A program made the position numbers and the translations under genes. From positions 1 through 29,167 of the forward strand of contig CAKVCR010000006.1 in the NCBI GenBank assembly GCA_934725835.1: 29,167 nt of DNA. The letters run 5' to 3'. Below are positions 17,181 to 25,748 of this stretch, piece by piece (the first letter of the stretch is position 1; each line of letters opens with the position of its first letter). The notes under the pieces are model-generated. The model did not search any database. It was not told the origin of the DNA and worked only from the letters and a program-made list of their open reading frames with translations. Source of the DNA: an uncultured Odoribacter sp. Lineage in GTDB: Bacteria > Bacteroidota > Bacteroidia > Bacteroidales > Marinifilaceae.

Positions 17181-18131
17181 TCAATTAAACAAAGAATCTA
17201 CAAACTCCTCGCGGTTGAATACTTGCAAGTCCTCTATTTTTTCTCCGACACCGATATATTTCACCGGAATTTTAAACTGATCCGAAATTCCTATCACCAC
17301 ACCACCTTTGGCCGTACCGTCCAATTTAGTGATGGCAAGAGCATTTACTTCTGTCGCCAACGTGAATTGTTTTGCCTGTTCATAAGCATTTTGTCCCGTA
17401 GATCCATCCAACACCAACAACACTTCGTTGGGTGCATCCGGCAACACTTTCTTCATAACATTCTTAATTTTTGTCAACTCATTCATCAAATTAATCTTGT
17501 TATGCAAACGACCGGCTGTATCAATAATCACAACGTCTGCTCCATCATTTTTAGCCTTATTCAATGTATCATACGCAACAGATGCAGGATCGGCACCCAT
17601 TCCTTGCTTTACAACAGGCACTCCGACACGTTCCGCCCAGATTACCAACTGTTCGACTGCTGCAGCACGGAAAGTATCCGCCGCTCCCAATACCACTTTT
17701 TTTCCAGCCTCTTTAAATTTATACGCCAACTTACCGATAGTCGTTGTTTTTCCGACACCATTCACTCCAACCACCATAATAACGTAAGGCACTCCGTTAT
17801 TTGGCAAATCAAATGAATCGTTATCATTTACCGTATTTTCCTTTAGCAAAGCAGCAATCTCTTCACGCAAGACCTTATTCAATTCATCTGTACCCAAGAA
17901 TTTGTCTCGTTGTATTCTTGCCTCTATACGTTCAATAATCCGGACAGTTGTATCAACACCGACATCAGACGAAATCAACACTTCCTCCAAATTATCCAAC
18001 ACATCATCATCTACTCTAGACTTACCTACCACCGCCCGTGCCAACTTCTTAAATACGCTTTCCTTTGTCTTTTCCAGACCTTTATTCAACGTTTCTTTCT
18101 TTGCTTTTCCAAATAAACCGAATAATCCCAT
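17181..18131 (-). CDS. ftsY: Signal recognition particle receptor FtsY
   Basis: The SRP receptor GTPase, which docks Ffh-ribosome complexes at the membrane. In 316 residues: a short N-terminal segment (MGLFGLFGKAKKE) in place of the long acidic A domain of enterobacterial FtsY, the helical N domain (~20-100), and the G domain with G1 GVNGVGKTT (122-130), the DTFRAAAVEQL segment (~152-162), G3 DTAGR (204-208), and TKLDGTAKGG. First gene of a tight operon with the phosphatase and pbpC. No convincing TAnnTTTG element is found in the 107 bases upstream. Confidence 0.97.
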   Translation of the reverse strand: MGLFGLFGKAKKETLNKGLEKTKESVFKKLARAVVGKSRVDDDVLDNLEEVLISSDVGVDTTVRIIERIEARIQRDKFLGTDELNKVLREEIAALLKENTVNDNDSFDLPNNGVPYVIMVVGVNGVGKTTTIGKLAYKFKEAGKKVVLGAADTFRAAAVEQLVIWAERVGVPVVKQGMGADPASVAYDTLNKAKNDGADVVIIDTAGRLHNKINLMNELTKIKNVMKKVLPDAPNEVLLVLDGSTGQNAYEQAKQFTLATEVNALAITKLDGTAKGGVVIGISDQFKIPVKYIGVGEKIEDLQVFNREEFVDSLFN

Positions 18132-18238
18132 GTTACAAATTCACTATACGTTAGATGCCACTAAAATACAAATAATTTTAAATTTTCAGACATTAAAAGC
18201 AAAAGAATTTAGAGCTTTATACACAATCCATTATCAAA

Positions 18239-19435
18239 TCACCTCAAACGGTTGGCATCAAAATGCGGAACAGCCTTTATACGGAAAAATACGACAGAAA
18301 ACAACGTTAAAACCGCCCCTAACAAATAAGCATAATTAAAACCTCCTAAAGTTTGCCCGATAACACCCCCCAACATCAACCCCACACCTATCCCGACATC
18401 CCAACTGGTCAGATAGGTAGAGGTTGCTGTGCCTCTCTGATTATTAGGAGCCAAATTAACAAACAATGTATTAAAGGCAGGAAACATTGTGCCAAAGGCT
18501 ATTCCCAACAACAAAGCGATAATCAAAAACAATATAGACGTCAATATCGGAAAGCTATTTATCAGATAACGACAAACAAAAAGAGATGCGAAACCGATTA
18601 TCGCCATATACATGCCCAATTGAATCACCCAAGTAATTCGACCTTTATCAACCTGCTTGCCGGAAAAAATGCGCGAAACAGCCAGCCCTATCGCCATACA
18701 GGTAAAAAACAGTCCCGAAGATAGTCTGATGCCGATTTCATCTGCATACATAGCCACATACGTAGTCGTCATTCCATACGGAATAGACAACAACAGCAAG
18801 GCAAAACCCGCCGGAATACCTTTTACCAACAAAAACCGGTCCAAAGATAAAGGCTCCCGCTTCACAGGTGCTTTATAAGGAGTTTTCACAAGTCCGGCCA
18901 TAACTACCCCCAAACAACCAGACAACAAAGAACTGCAAAAAATTGCTTCATACGAACAAGTATTATACATAAAAAGACCGACCATCGGACCGAAACTCAT
19001 GGCAATATTATTGGCAAGACCATAATACCCCAAACCTTCCCCCCTTCGCTCCGAAGGCAAAATATCGATAACAATTGTATTGCCGGCCACCGATACCATT
19101 CCAAAAGCAAAACCGTGCACAATGCGTAAAGCAATAAAGACAAGCAATACACTTGTAAGCATATATCCGCCAAAAATTACAGTAAAAACAAAATAAGCCA
19201 ATAGATACAGTGGTTTGCGACTGAATGTATCCAGCAAATAACCGGAAAAAGGACGGATACAAAGACAAGCAATAGTATAACACGACAATATAAAACCAAT
19301 TATCGATTTCCCTGCCGTAAATTCTTCTTTCAAATAAAACGGCAATACCGGCAACAAAAGATAGAATGCAAAAAAGAGCAAAAAATTAGCTGCCAATATA
19401 AAACAGAAGTTCAGTGTAAAAAGCTTGTTTTTCAT
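18239..19435 (-). CDS. Major facilitator superfamily transporter
   Basis: An inner-membrane transporter of about 398 residues with some 12 hydrophobic helices. The start is placed at the ATG at 19433-19435 (MKNKLFTLNFCFIL) because it leads straight into the first helix; the frame is open for 16 more codons to 19483. The MFS loop motif is visible as RPFSGYLLDTFSRKP after helix 2, and GTMFPAFNTLFVN and RGTATSTYLTSWDVGIG lie in the second half. It resembles drug-efflux (DHA1-like) members, but the substrate is not determinable. Single gene, flanked by ftsY 107 bases downstream and tRNA-Trp upstream. Confidence 0.9.
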   Translation of the reverse strand: MKNKLFTLNFCFILAANFLLFFAFYLLLPVLPFYLKEEFTAGKSIIGFILSCYTIACLCIRPFSGYLLDTFSRKPLYLLAYFVFTVIFGGYMLTSVLLVFIALRIVHGFAFGMVSVAGNTIVIDILPSERRGEGLGYYGLANNIAMSFGPMVGLFMYNTCSYEAIFCSSLLSGCLGVVMAGLVKTPYKAPVKREPLSLDRFLLVKGIPAGFALLLLSIPYGMTTTYVAMYADEIGIRLSSGLFFTCMAIGLAVSRIFSGKQVDKGRITWVIQLGMYMAIIGFASLFVCRYLINSFPILTSILFLIIALLLGIAFGTMFPAFNTLFVNLAPNNQRGTATSTYLTSWDVGIGVGLMLGGVIGQTLGGFNYAYLLGAVLTLFSVVFFRIKAVPHFDANRLR

Positions 19436-19494
19436 GATGCAAATGAACAAAATTTCCATATAAAACGGAAATAAAGCCGACATTTATAAAATGT

Positions 19495-19528
19495 AAAAAA
19501 AGGGGAACGTGCAAGGTGAAATTGCACG
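19495..19528 (-). terminator. Possible terminator of tRNA-Trp
   Basis: On the minus strand CGTGCAA (19522-19528) pairs with TTGCACG (19508-19514) around a 7-base loop, followed by TTCCCC and a seven-T run. The upper arm overlaps the tRNA acceptor end, so it competes with tRNA folding. Confidence 0.45.
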
Positions 19529-19597
19529 GGAGGAGAGACTCGAACTCCCGACACCTGGTTTTGGAGACCAGTGCTCTACCAACTGAGCTACACCCGT
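19525..19597 (-). tRNA. tRNA-Trp (CCA)
   Basis: A 73-base cloverleaf. Anticodon stem CTGGT/ACCAG, loop CTCCAAA giving anticodon CCA, T arm GGGAG-TTCGAGT-CTCTC with one G-T pair. Acceptor arms ACGGGTG/CTCCCGT have a T-T mismatch at 6:67. Discriminator G, as usual for Trp. Confidence 0.95.
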
Positions 19598-19611
19598 ATT
19601 TTTAACGGGTG

Positions 19612-19642
19612 CAAAGGAAAGGATTTTTATCGAATCTCACAA
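19612..19642 (-). promoter_or_regulatory. Weak promoter candidate for tRNA-Trp
   Basis: On the minus strand TTCCTTTG (19612-19619) differs from TAnnTTTG at one base, with TTG (19640-19642) 20 bases upstream. Position relative to the tRNA is right. Confidence 0.35.
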
Positions 19643-19661
19643 TAAAATCAGACAATATTTT

Positions 19662-20705
19662 TCAAATTTCTGTATTTCTACAGACAAATCCTCCGCCGAG
19701 CACTAAATCACCATGAAAAAACACCACCGGTTGACCAGGTGCCACAGCCCAAGCGGGATTCGATAGATGAACACAGGCTGAATTACCTGACAGAGGTTCC
19801 ACTCTCACCAAACCTTCCGGATTTAAACCGACACCTCTCACTTTAATCGTTATATCCCTGCTCAAATCTTCCGGTGCAACCAATTGAACCCTATCCAGAT
19901 ATATTGTGTTACACCACAAATCATTCCTCATTCCCGCAATTACGGCATTCCTTTGTATATCCAATCCGACAACATAAAGCGGCTGTCCGTTCATCATTGG
20001 CAATCCCTGTTTTTGTCCCACAGTAAAATTATAGATGCCATCATGAGTTCCTATAATCTCTCCCGCCATATTTAAGATAACACCCCCTGTCGCTTCGAAA
20101 TGCCCATTCTTCTGAACAAAATCACGGTAATTACTGCCTCGCAAGAAACATACCCCCATACTTTCCCGGCGTTTTGCCATCTGCTCATATCCGTTTTCAA
20201 TAGCCCAAGCCTTCACTTCATCTTTACGGAAATCACCAAGCGGTGTCAATGCTTTCACTAATATATGTTGTGGGATTCCCCAAAGGAAGTAAGACTGATC
20301 CTTTTGTGCATCAACACCTTTACGGAGGTATCTTCTACCATTCTCCTCGACAATCCGGATATAATGACCGGTTGCAACCCAAGAAGCGCCAATTTCTTCA
20401 GCCACGTCATTCAACAATTCCCACTTCACGAAACTATTGCATATACAACATGGACTTGGCGTTTTCCCTACCCGATACTCCTCAATAAAATCATCCACCA
20501 CCTTGCGTCGAAACAACTCTTCACCTCCCCGAACCAGCAAAGGAATCTCCAACTGTTGACAAATTCTCTTAACCTCCTCCAAATCACTGCTACCCCACAA
20601 CTCCAGATTCACACCAACCACCTCATATCCGTCACTCTTCAACATCAAAGCAGAGACAAAACTATCTATCCCGCCGCTCATTCCAACAACGACCTTTCCT
20701 TTCAT
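19662..20705 (-). CDS. mnmA: tRNA-specific 2-thiouridylase
   Basis: Adds sulfur at position 2 of the wobble uridine in tRNA-Lys, -Glu and -Gln. In 347 residues: the PP-loop ATP site VVVGMSGGIDSFVSALML (~6-23), the first catalytic cysteine region TPSPCCICN (C86, with C87 and C89), the ATGHY segment (~111-115), the second catalytic cysteine C186 in ESMGVCFLRG, and a C-terminal beta-barrel region. Slightly shorter than the E. coli enzyme but with all motifs. Its start is 3 bases after the SpmAB-like stop, so the pair is likely co-translated. The tRNA-Lys (TTT) in this window is a natural substrate. Confidence 0.95.
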   Translation of the reverse strand: MKGKVVVGMSGGIDSFVSALMLKSDGYEVVGVNLELWGSSDLEEVKRICQQLEIPLLVRGGEELFRRKVVDDFIEEYRVGKTPSPCCICNSFVKWELLNDVAEEIGASWVATGHYIRIVEENGRRYLRKGVDAQKDQSYFLWGIPQHILVKALTPLGDFRKDEVKAWAIENGYEQMAKRRESMGVCFLRGSNYRDFVQKNGHFEATGGVILNMAGEIIGTHDGIYNFTVGQKQGLPMMNGQPLYVVGLDIQRNAVIAGMRNDLWCNTIYLDRVQLVAPEDLSRDITIKVRGVGLNPEGLVRVEPLSGNSACVHLSNPAWAVAPGQPVVFFHGDLVLGGGFVCRNTEI

Positions 20706-20708
20706 GTT

Positions 20709-21941
20709 CTAAGCAAAAAACAAATAAGCAACAACAACGGCAGCAACCATACCTGCCAAATCAGCAATCAAACCACACGGTATCGCATAGCGCGTATTCT
20801 TAATCCCTACTGCGCCAAAATAAACTGCTATAATATAAAAAGTAGTATCTGTGGCTCCCTGAAAGGTACATGCCAACCTTCCGGCAAAAGAATCAGCCCC
20901 AAAAGTCGTCATCGTATCAATCATCATCCCTCTGGCACCGCTACCGCTCAACGGTTTCATCAAAGCAGTCGGCAAAGCATCTACCCACTCTGCATCAAAT
21001 CCCATCCCTTCAACAACCTTTGCAATTCCCCCCATCAATACATCCATGGCTCCCGACGCCCGGAATACACCAACGGCAACCAATATCGCAATCAAATAAG
21101 GTATTATCTTAACAGCAGTCGTAAAACCATCCTTTGCTCCATCAATAAAAGCTTCGTAAACATTGATTCGCCGCCATGCAGCCATCCCGATAAACAGAAT
21201 AATAATAGAAAAAAGTATTACATTGCTTGCAATATTCGAAGCCACCGTCAAATCCTCCTTATCCAAAGAAGAAAAATACCAAATCACTCCGGTAACAATA
21301 ACCGTCAAGACAAACAGATAAGACAATATAATCCTATCCCACAATCGTATACGCTGATATATCGCCACAGCTATCAAGCCTGCCAAAGTCGAGCAATAAG
21401 TCGCAATCAAAAGAGGAATAAAGACATCCGTAGGATTCGAAGCCCCCATCTGCGCACGATATACCATGATAGAAACAGGCACAATGGTCAGACCGGAGGT
21501 GTTCAAAACCAAAAACATTATCTGAGCATTCGAAGCCGCCTTTGTATCCGGATTGACCTCCTGCATCTGCTGCATTGCCTTCAACCCCATGGGAGTCGCA
21601 GCATTATCCAATCCGAGCATATTGGCTGCCAAATTCATCATAATAGAGCCATGCGCCGGACTATCCTTCGGCAAATCAGGAAACAACCTCCTGAAAAAAG
21701 GATTTATAACCCGTGACATAACACCGACTGCACCACCCTTCTCTCCTATCTTCATAATCCCCATCCAAAGAGTCAGCACTCCGGTCAAACCCAGTGAAAT
21801 TTCAAAACCCGTTTTTGACATATCAAAAGTAGCATTCATCATTTCACCAAAAATCGCAGAGTCACCTTCAAACAACAAGCGATAAAGCGCTACTATAAAA
21901 GCGATGACAAAAAAGAATATCCAGATATAATTCAGAACCAT
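20709..21941 (-). CDS. Fused SpmA-SpmB nucleoside-recognition (Gate) membrane protein
   Basis: A 410-residue membrane protein made of two Gate (nucleoside recognition) domains, corresponding to spore maturation proteins A and B joined in one chain. The first half has the SpmA-like MSRVINPFFRRLFPDLPKDS and NMLGLDNAATPMGLKAMQQM; the second half (~220 on) has the SpmB-like FIDGAKDGFTTAVKIIPYLI and GATDTTFYIIAVYFGAVG. The A-B fusion is known in many non-sporulating Gram-negatives, so the name does not imply sporulation. Its transport substrate is unknown. It lies between the folD terminator and mnmA. Confidence 0.9.
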   Translation of the reverse strand: MVLNYIWIFFFVIAFIVALYRLLFEGDSAIFGEMMNATFDMSKTGFEISLGLTGVLTLWMGIMKIGEKGGAVGVMSRVINPFFRRLFPDLPKDSPAHGSIMMNLAANMLGLDNAATPMGLKAMQQMQEVNPDTKAASNAQIMFLVLNTSGLTIVPVSIMVYRAQMGASNPTDVFIPLLIATYCSTLAGLIAVAIYQRIRLWDRIILSYLFVLTVIVTGVIWYFSSLDKEDLTVASNIASNVILFSIIILFIGMAAWRRINVYEAFIDGAKDGFTTAVKIIPYLIAILVAVGVFRASGAMDVLMGGIAKVVEGMGFDAEWVDALPTALMKPLSGSGARGMMIDTMTTFGADSFAGRLACTFQGATDTTFYIIAVYFGAVGIKNTRYAIPCGLIADLAGMVAAVVVAYLFFA

Positions 21942-21950
21942 AGATTAAAT

Positions 21951-21984
21951 AAAAATATAGGATTGGTTTCAAAGCCAATCCTAT
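21951..21984 (-). terminator. Rho-independent terminator after folD
   Basis: On the minus strand ATAGGATTGG (21975-21984) pairs with CCAATCCTAT (21957-21966) around an 8-base loop, then ATTTTTATTT. It lies 9 bases past the folD stop. Confidence 0.88.
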
Positions 21985-21993
21985 TCAACATAA

Positions 21994-22866
21994 TCACAAT
22001 CCCTTGCAAGCTTTTAATGTATTCTGCAACAAAGAAACTATCGTCATCGGCCCCACTCCTCCCGGCACAGGAGTAATATAGGAACATTTAGGAGCTACCG
22101 CATCAAAATCGACGTCACCCACCAATCTGAATCCGGATTTCGTCTTATCCGACGGCACTCTGTGGATACCGACATCTATGACAACTGCGCCATCTTTTAC
22201 CATATCTGCAGTCACAAAATGCGGTTTGCCCAAGGCTACCACCAAAATATCTGCCTGTAAAGTAAAATCCTTAATGTTCGGAGTACGGCTATGACACATC
22301 GTTACGGTACAATCTGCGTGTTCATCTTTTCGAGACATCAACACTGCCATAGGTGTTCCCACAATATTGCTGCGTCCAATGACAACACAATGCTTCCCAC
22401 GAGTCGGGATATTATAACGGCGCAACAGCTCAACAATACCAGCCGGAGTAGCCGGAAGATAAGTGGGAAGTCCTGTCACCATTTTACCCACATTACACGG
22501 ATGGAAACCGTCAACATCCTTATCCGGGTCTACCGCCTGCAAAATTTTCTCTTCTGAAATATGCTTAGGCAAAGGCAACTGCATGATATATCCATCCACA
22601 TCGTCATCCTTGTTCAATTTATCGACAACGGCCAATAATTGCTCTTCTGTAATATCGGCATCATAACACAATTCCGTGCTTTTAAAACCCACTTCCCGAC
22701 AAGCTTTCACTTTACTTGCCACATAAGTTTCACTGGCACCGTCATTACCCACCAGCACAGCCACCAAATGCGGTGTTTTCATGCCGGCAGCCTTCATGCG
22801 GCTTACCTCATCCGCCAACTCCTGTTTAACTTGAGCAGCTATTTTTTTCCCATCAATAAGTTCCAT
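21994..22866 (-). CDS. folD: Bifunctional methylenetetrahydrofolate dehydrogenase/cyclohydrolase
   Basis: Interconverts 5,10-methylene- and 10-formyl-tetrahydrofolate using NADP or NAD. The 290-residue length is standard. Visible signatures: YVASKVKACREVGF with the catalytic lysine, YIMQLPLPKHI, DKDVDGFHPCNVGK, the Rossmann segment HCVVIGRSNIVGTPMAVL, and PVPGGVGPMTIVSLL. It starts 23 bases after the ffh stop with no promoter between, so it ends an ACT-ffh-folD transcript closed by the terminator at 21951-21984. Confidence 0.97.
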   Translation of the reverse strand: MELIDGKKIAAQVKQELADEVSRMKAAGMKTPHLVAVLVGNDGASETYVASKVKACREVGFKSTELCYDADITEEQLLAVVDKLNKDDDVDGYIMQLPLPKHISEEKILQAVDPDKDVDGFHPCNVGKMVTGLPTYLPATPAGIVELLRRYNIPTRGKHCVVIGRSNIVGTPMAVLMSRKDEHADCTVTMCHSRTPNIKDFTLQADILVVALGKPHFVTADMVKDGAVVIDVGIHRVPSDKTKSGFRLVGDVDFDAVAPKCSYITPVPGGVGPMTIVSLLQNTLKACKGL

Positions 22867-22889
22867 ATATTCTTTGTTTTATGAATTCA

Positions 22890-24215
22890 CTATCGTCTCA
22901 TTCCCGGCATTTTACGCATCATTTTGCTGCCTCCGGAAAGCATTTTCATCATCTTCTTGGACTCTTCAAACTGTTTCAACAGACGATTCACATCCTGCAC
23001 CGTTGTACCGCTACCTTTAGCAATACGCATACGACGAGAACCATTAATGATTTCAGGATGCTCCCGTTCTGCCGGAGTCATGGAATAAATAATAGCTTCC
23101 ACCCCTTTAAATGCGTCATCATCAATATCCACATCTTTCAATGCTTTGCCAACACCGGGAATCATGGAAGCCAACTCCTTGATATTACCCATTTTCTTTA
23201 TCTGCTGGATTTGACTCAAGAAATCATTAAAATTAAACTGATTGCGTGAAATCTTCTTCTGCAATTTCTTTGCCTCTTCCGCATCGAATTGCTCTTGTGC
23301 TTTTTCCACCAAAGACACAATATCACCCATACCTAAAATACGGTCCGCCATACGTTCCGGATGGAAAGCATCCAATGCTTCCAGTTTTTCACCGGTACCG
23401 ACATACTTGATAGGCTTGTTCACCACCGTCCGTATGGACAATGCCGCACCGCCACGGGTATCACCATCCAATTTTGTCAGAATCACTCCGTCAAAATCCA
23501 GACGCTCATTAAATTCTTTTGCAGTATTGACAGCATCCTGTCCGGTCATGGCATCCACCACAAACAGCGTCTCCGTCGGATTGATTGCCGCCTTAATTGC
23601 TGCAATCTCACGCATCATTTCCTCATCCACAGCCAAACGCCCGGCAGTATCGACAATCACAATATCATTACCATTAGCTTTAGCCTGTCTAATGGCTTCC
23701 TGAGCAATCTTCACGGGATCCTTACTGGATTCATCGCTATATACCGGCACCTCTATTTGTTGTCCCAACACTTTCAACTGCTCGATAGCTGCCGGACGAT
23801 ACACGTCGCAAGCCACCAACAAAGGCTTCTTGCCTTTTTTAGTCTTCAGTAAATTGGCGAACTTACCGGAAAAAGTAGTTTTACCGGAACCCTGCAAACC
23901 GGACATCAGGATAATAGCTGGACTTCCCTTAATATTCACCTCCACATTCCTTCCTCCCATCAATTCAGCCAGCTCATCATGAACAATCTTCACCATCATC
24001 TGACCGGGTTTCACGGCAGTCAGTACATTCATACCCAAAGCCTTCTCCTTCACCTTGTTAGTAAAATCCTTGGCTATCTTATAGTTGACATCGGCATCCA
24101 AAAGCGAACGACGCACCTCTTTAAGCGTCTCTGCCACATTCAACTCAGTAATCTTCCCCTGACCTTTTAATATTTTAAACGACCGTTCCAGTCTTTCCGA
24201 TAAATTCTCAAACAT
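22890..24215 (-). CDS. ffh: Signal recognition particle protein Ffh
   Basis: The GTPase and signal-sequence-binding subunit of SRP, working with the ffs RNA and FtsY also encoded here. In 441 residues: N domain (~1-90), G domain with G1 GLQGSGKTT (106-114), DVYRPAAIEQL, G3 DTAGR (189-193) and TKLDGDTRGGA, then the methionine-rich M domain (~300-441) with the RNA-binding segment RIAKGSGTTVQDVNRLLKQF and a basic Met-rich tail. All motifs are intact. Preceded by the ACT-like gene (45 bases) and followed by folD (23 bases). Confidence 0.98.
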   Translation of the reverse strand: MFENLSERLERSFKILKGQGKITELNVAETLKEVRRSLLDADVNYKIAKDFTNKVKEKALGMNVLTAVKPGQMMVKIVHDELAELMGGRNVEVNIKGSPAIILMSGLQGSGKTTFSGKFANLLKTKKGKKPLLVACDVYRPAAIEQLKVLGQQIEVPVYSDESSKDPVKIAQEAIRQAKANGNDIVIVDTAGRLAVDEEMMREIAAIKAAINPTETLFVVDAMTGQDAVNTAKEFNERLDFDGVILTKLDGDTRGGAALSIRTVVNKPIKYVGTGEKLEALDAFHPERMADRILGMGDIVSLVEKAQEQFDAEEAKKLQKKISRNQFNFNDFLSQIQQIKKMGNIKELASMIPGVGKALKDVDIDDDAFKGVEAIIYSMTPAEREHPEIINGSRRMRIAKGSGTTVQDVNRLLKQFEESKKMMKMLSGGSKMMRKMPGMRR

Positions 24216-24260
24216 ACTTTATGTATTTATTTAATATAATCTTTTTAATATCTAATTCCT

Positions 24261-24920
24261 TTATTTTTTACCGATATTCTTCAACACCACAAAAGTCTTG
24301 TCGATAAAAGCATTATCCACAACAACCGTAAATTCGTTTGTAGAAGAAATCACCTCCGTCAGGTTAATACCTTCCCACGACAACTCTTTCATTATCGTAT
24401 AATAAAAACCTGCCTGCACACTGTTACCTTTCGGCAATTTCAACGTCACAGAGGATAAACCCCGCTGTTCAAACAGACAAGTTTCATTACGGAAAAATTC
24501 AGTGACCCAATGTTCCATCGTCGCACTGATTACAAGGTTGGTTTCAAAAACGCCCTGCACCATCGTATAGAAGATATCATCGTTTTTAGACAAATGCTTC
24601 AACACCTCAATATGACAATCCAACAACGTCGGAGAATTTTTAAACGTATAGTCACACAGATTACTCCGAAGAATAATATCGCTCATACCTCCCAACATCT
24701 TGTTCAACTGCACCTGATCCCGCACCTGCAAATAAGGAGCCAGTCGATTCAATGCCATCACAATAGCCCCCGTATTAACCTCCCGCATCAAAACTTTCTC
24801 CACAGAAGGCTGCAATTGTCTCGCTAACGATGACACATTTATAATACCGGCAGCCAATGCTTCCGACAAGTAAGGTCTGTGTTTTACTAAATCTTCAACA
24901 ACGTGTGAAATACTCACCAT
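24261..24920 (-). CDS. Conserved protein with C-terminal ACT-like domain
   Basis: A 219-residue soluble protein. The N-terminal ~85 residues look helical, like a small DNA- or protein-binding helical domain (VVEDLVKHRPYLSEALAAGI, NVSSLARQLQPSVEKVL). The C-terminal ~70 residues (VTLKLPKGNSVQAGFYYTIM through NEFTVVVDNAFIDKTFVVLK) have the beta-alpha-beta spacing of an ACT ligand-binding domain like that of aspartate kinases, but there is no kinase domain. I recognise it only as a conserved Bacteroidota protein of unknown function; a ligand-sensing regulator is a guess. It has its own promoter and leads the ffh-folD genes. Confidence 0.7.
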   Translation of the reverse strand: MVSISHVVEDLVKHRPYLSEALAAGIINVSSLARQLQPSVEKVLMREVNTGAIVMALNRLAPYLQVRDQVQLNKMLGGMSDIILRSNLCDYTFKNSPTLLDCHIEVLKHLSKNDDIFYTMVQGVFETNLVISATMEHWVTEFFRNETCLFEQRGLSSVTLKLPKGNSVQAGFYYTIMKELSWEGINLTEVISSTNEFTVVVDNAFIDKTFVVLKNIGKK

Positions 24921-24945
24921 ATCAATCTCTCTGTTTAAATTTCAA

Positions 24946-24976
24946 CAAAAGTAGAGTTTTCTTAAAACAATTGCAA
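24946..24976 (-). promoter_or_regulatory. Bacteroidales-type promoter for the ACT-ffh-folD genes
   Basis: On the minus strand TACTTTTG (24946-24953) matches TAnnTTTG, with TTG (24974-24976) 20 bases upstream. The start would lie about 20 bases before the ATG at 24920. Confidence 0.6.
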
Positions 24977-24982
24977 GAAAAA

Positions 24983-25729
24983 CTACTCTCTTCTTTGCCT
25001 TACCACCTCAAACATCAGCACTGCAGCTGCGGCAGATACATTCAACGATTCTATCTGTCCCTGCTGCGGTATTTTAATATGTTCAGTTGTAATATTCAAC
25101 AAATCCTCATCAATTCCTTTATCCTCGGAGCCCATGACAATGGCAACCGGCTCCTTCATATTCACATCCGTATAATATTTCTCTGCTTTTTCTGAGGCAG
25201 CATACACCCGGATTCCATGTTGGAATTTCAAGTCCCGAACAATTTTCTTCAAATTCTGCACCCGACACACCGGCACATGATACAAAGCTCCCGCAGATGT
25301 CTTCAACGCATCCGAAGATATCTTAGCTGAATTTTTATTCGGTATCACGACAGCATCCACGCCGGCACACTCTGCGCTCCGCACTATCGCACCAAAATTC
25401 CGGACATCAGTCACTCTATCCAGTATCAGCACAAAGGGCACTCTCCCTTCTGCCACAACAGCATCCAACACCTCTGTCAAATCCTGATAAGGCACCGGAG
25501 AAATTTCTGCCAACACACCCTGATGATTTCTGTCTGCAAAAGGCTTAAACACCTCTTCCGGGACATACTGAAACGGAATATTACGTTCACGAATCATAGC
25601 AAACAACTGTTGGAACAACTCCCCCCTCACCCCTTTCTTTAACATCACCTTATCAATTTCCTTTTCCTGCTGAATCGCTTCTATCACTGCGCGCATTCCA
25701 AAAATGCACTCTTGTCTATATTTAGCCAT
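24983..25729 (-). CDS. rlmB: 23S rRNA (guanosine-2'-O-) methyltransferase RlmB/TrmH family
   Basis: A SPOUT-class ribose 2'-O-methyltransferase of 248 residues. The N-terminal substrate-binding domain (~1-75, FGMRAVIEAIQ) is followed by the knotted catalytic domain with the three SpoU motifs: ILDRVTDVRNFGAIVRSAEC (motif 1, catalytic Asn-Arg), VAIVMGSEDKGI (motif 2) and IPQQGQIESLNVSAAAAVL (motif 3). The two-domain form fits RlmB, which modifies G2251 of 23S rRNA in E. coli; the exact target here is inferred. The start is 19 bases after the stop of the ABC-F remnant, so it was probably downstream in that operon. Confidence 0.92.
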   Translation of the reverse strand: MAKYRQECIFGMRAVIEAIQQEKEIDKVMLKKGVRGELFQQLFAMIRERNIPFQYVPEEVFKPFADRNHQGVLAEISPVPYQDLTEVLDAVVAEGRVPFVLILDRVTDVRNFGAIVRSAECAGVDAVVIPNKNSAKISSDALKTSAGALYHVPVCRVQNLKKIVRDLKFQHGIRVYAASEKAEKYYTDVNMKEPVAIVMGSEDKGIDEDLLNITTEHIKIPQQGQIESLNVSAAAAVLMFEVVRQRRE

Positions 25730-25748
25730 ATACAGTTAATTATATTTC

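Noticed and set aside
20265..21716. Plus-strand open frame of 483 codons opposite mnmA and the SpmAB-like gene
   Set aside because: Long, but rich in His, Asn, Gln and Arg with no fold or motif. It is a mirror frame of two genes with intact family signatures.
20709..21941. Evidence of a spore former from the SpmA-SpmB-like gene
   Set aside because: The fused form occurs in many non-sporulating bacteria, and no other sporulation gene is present.
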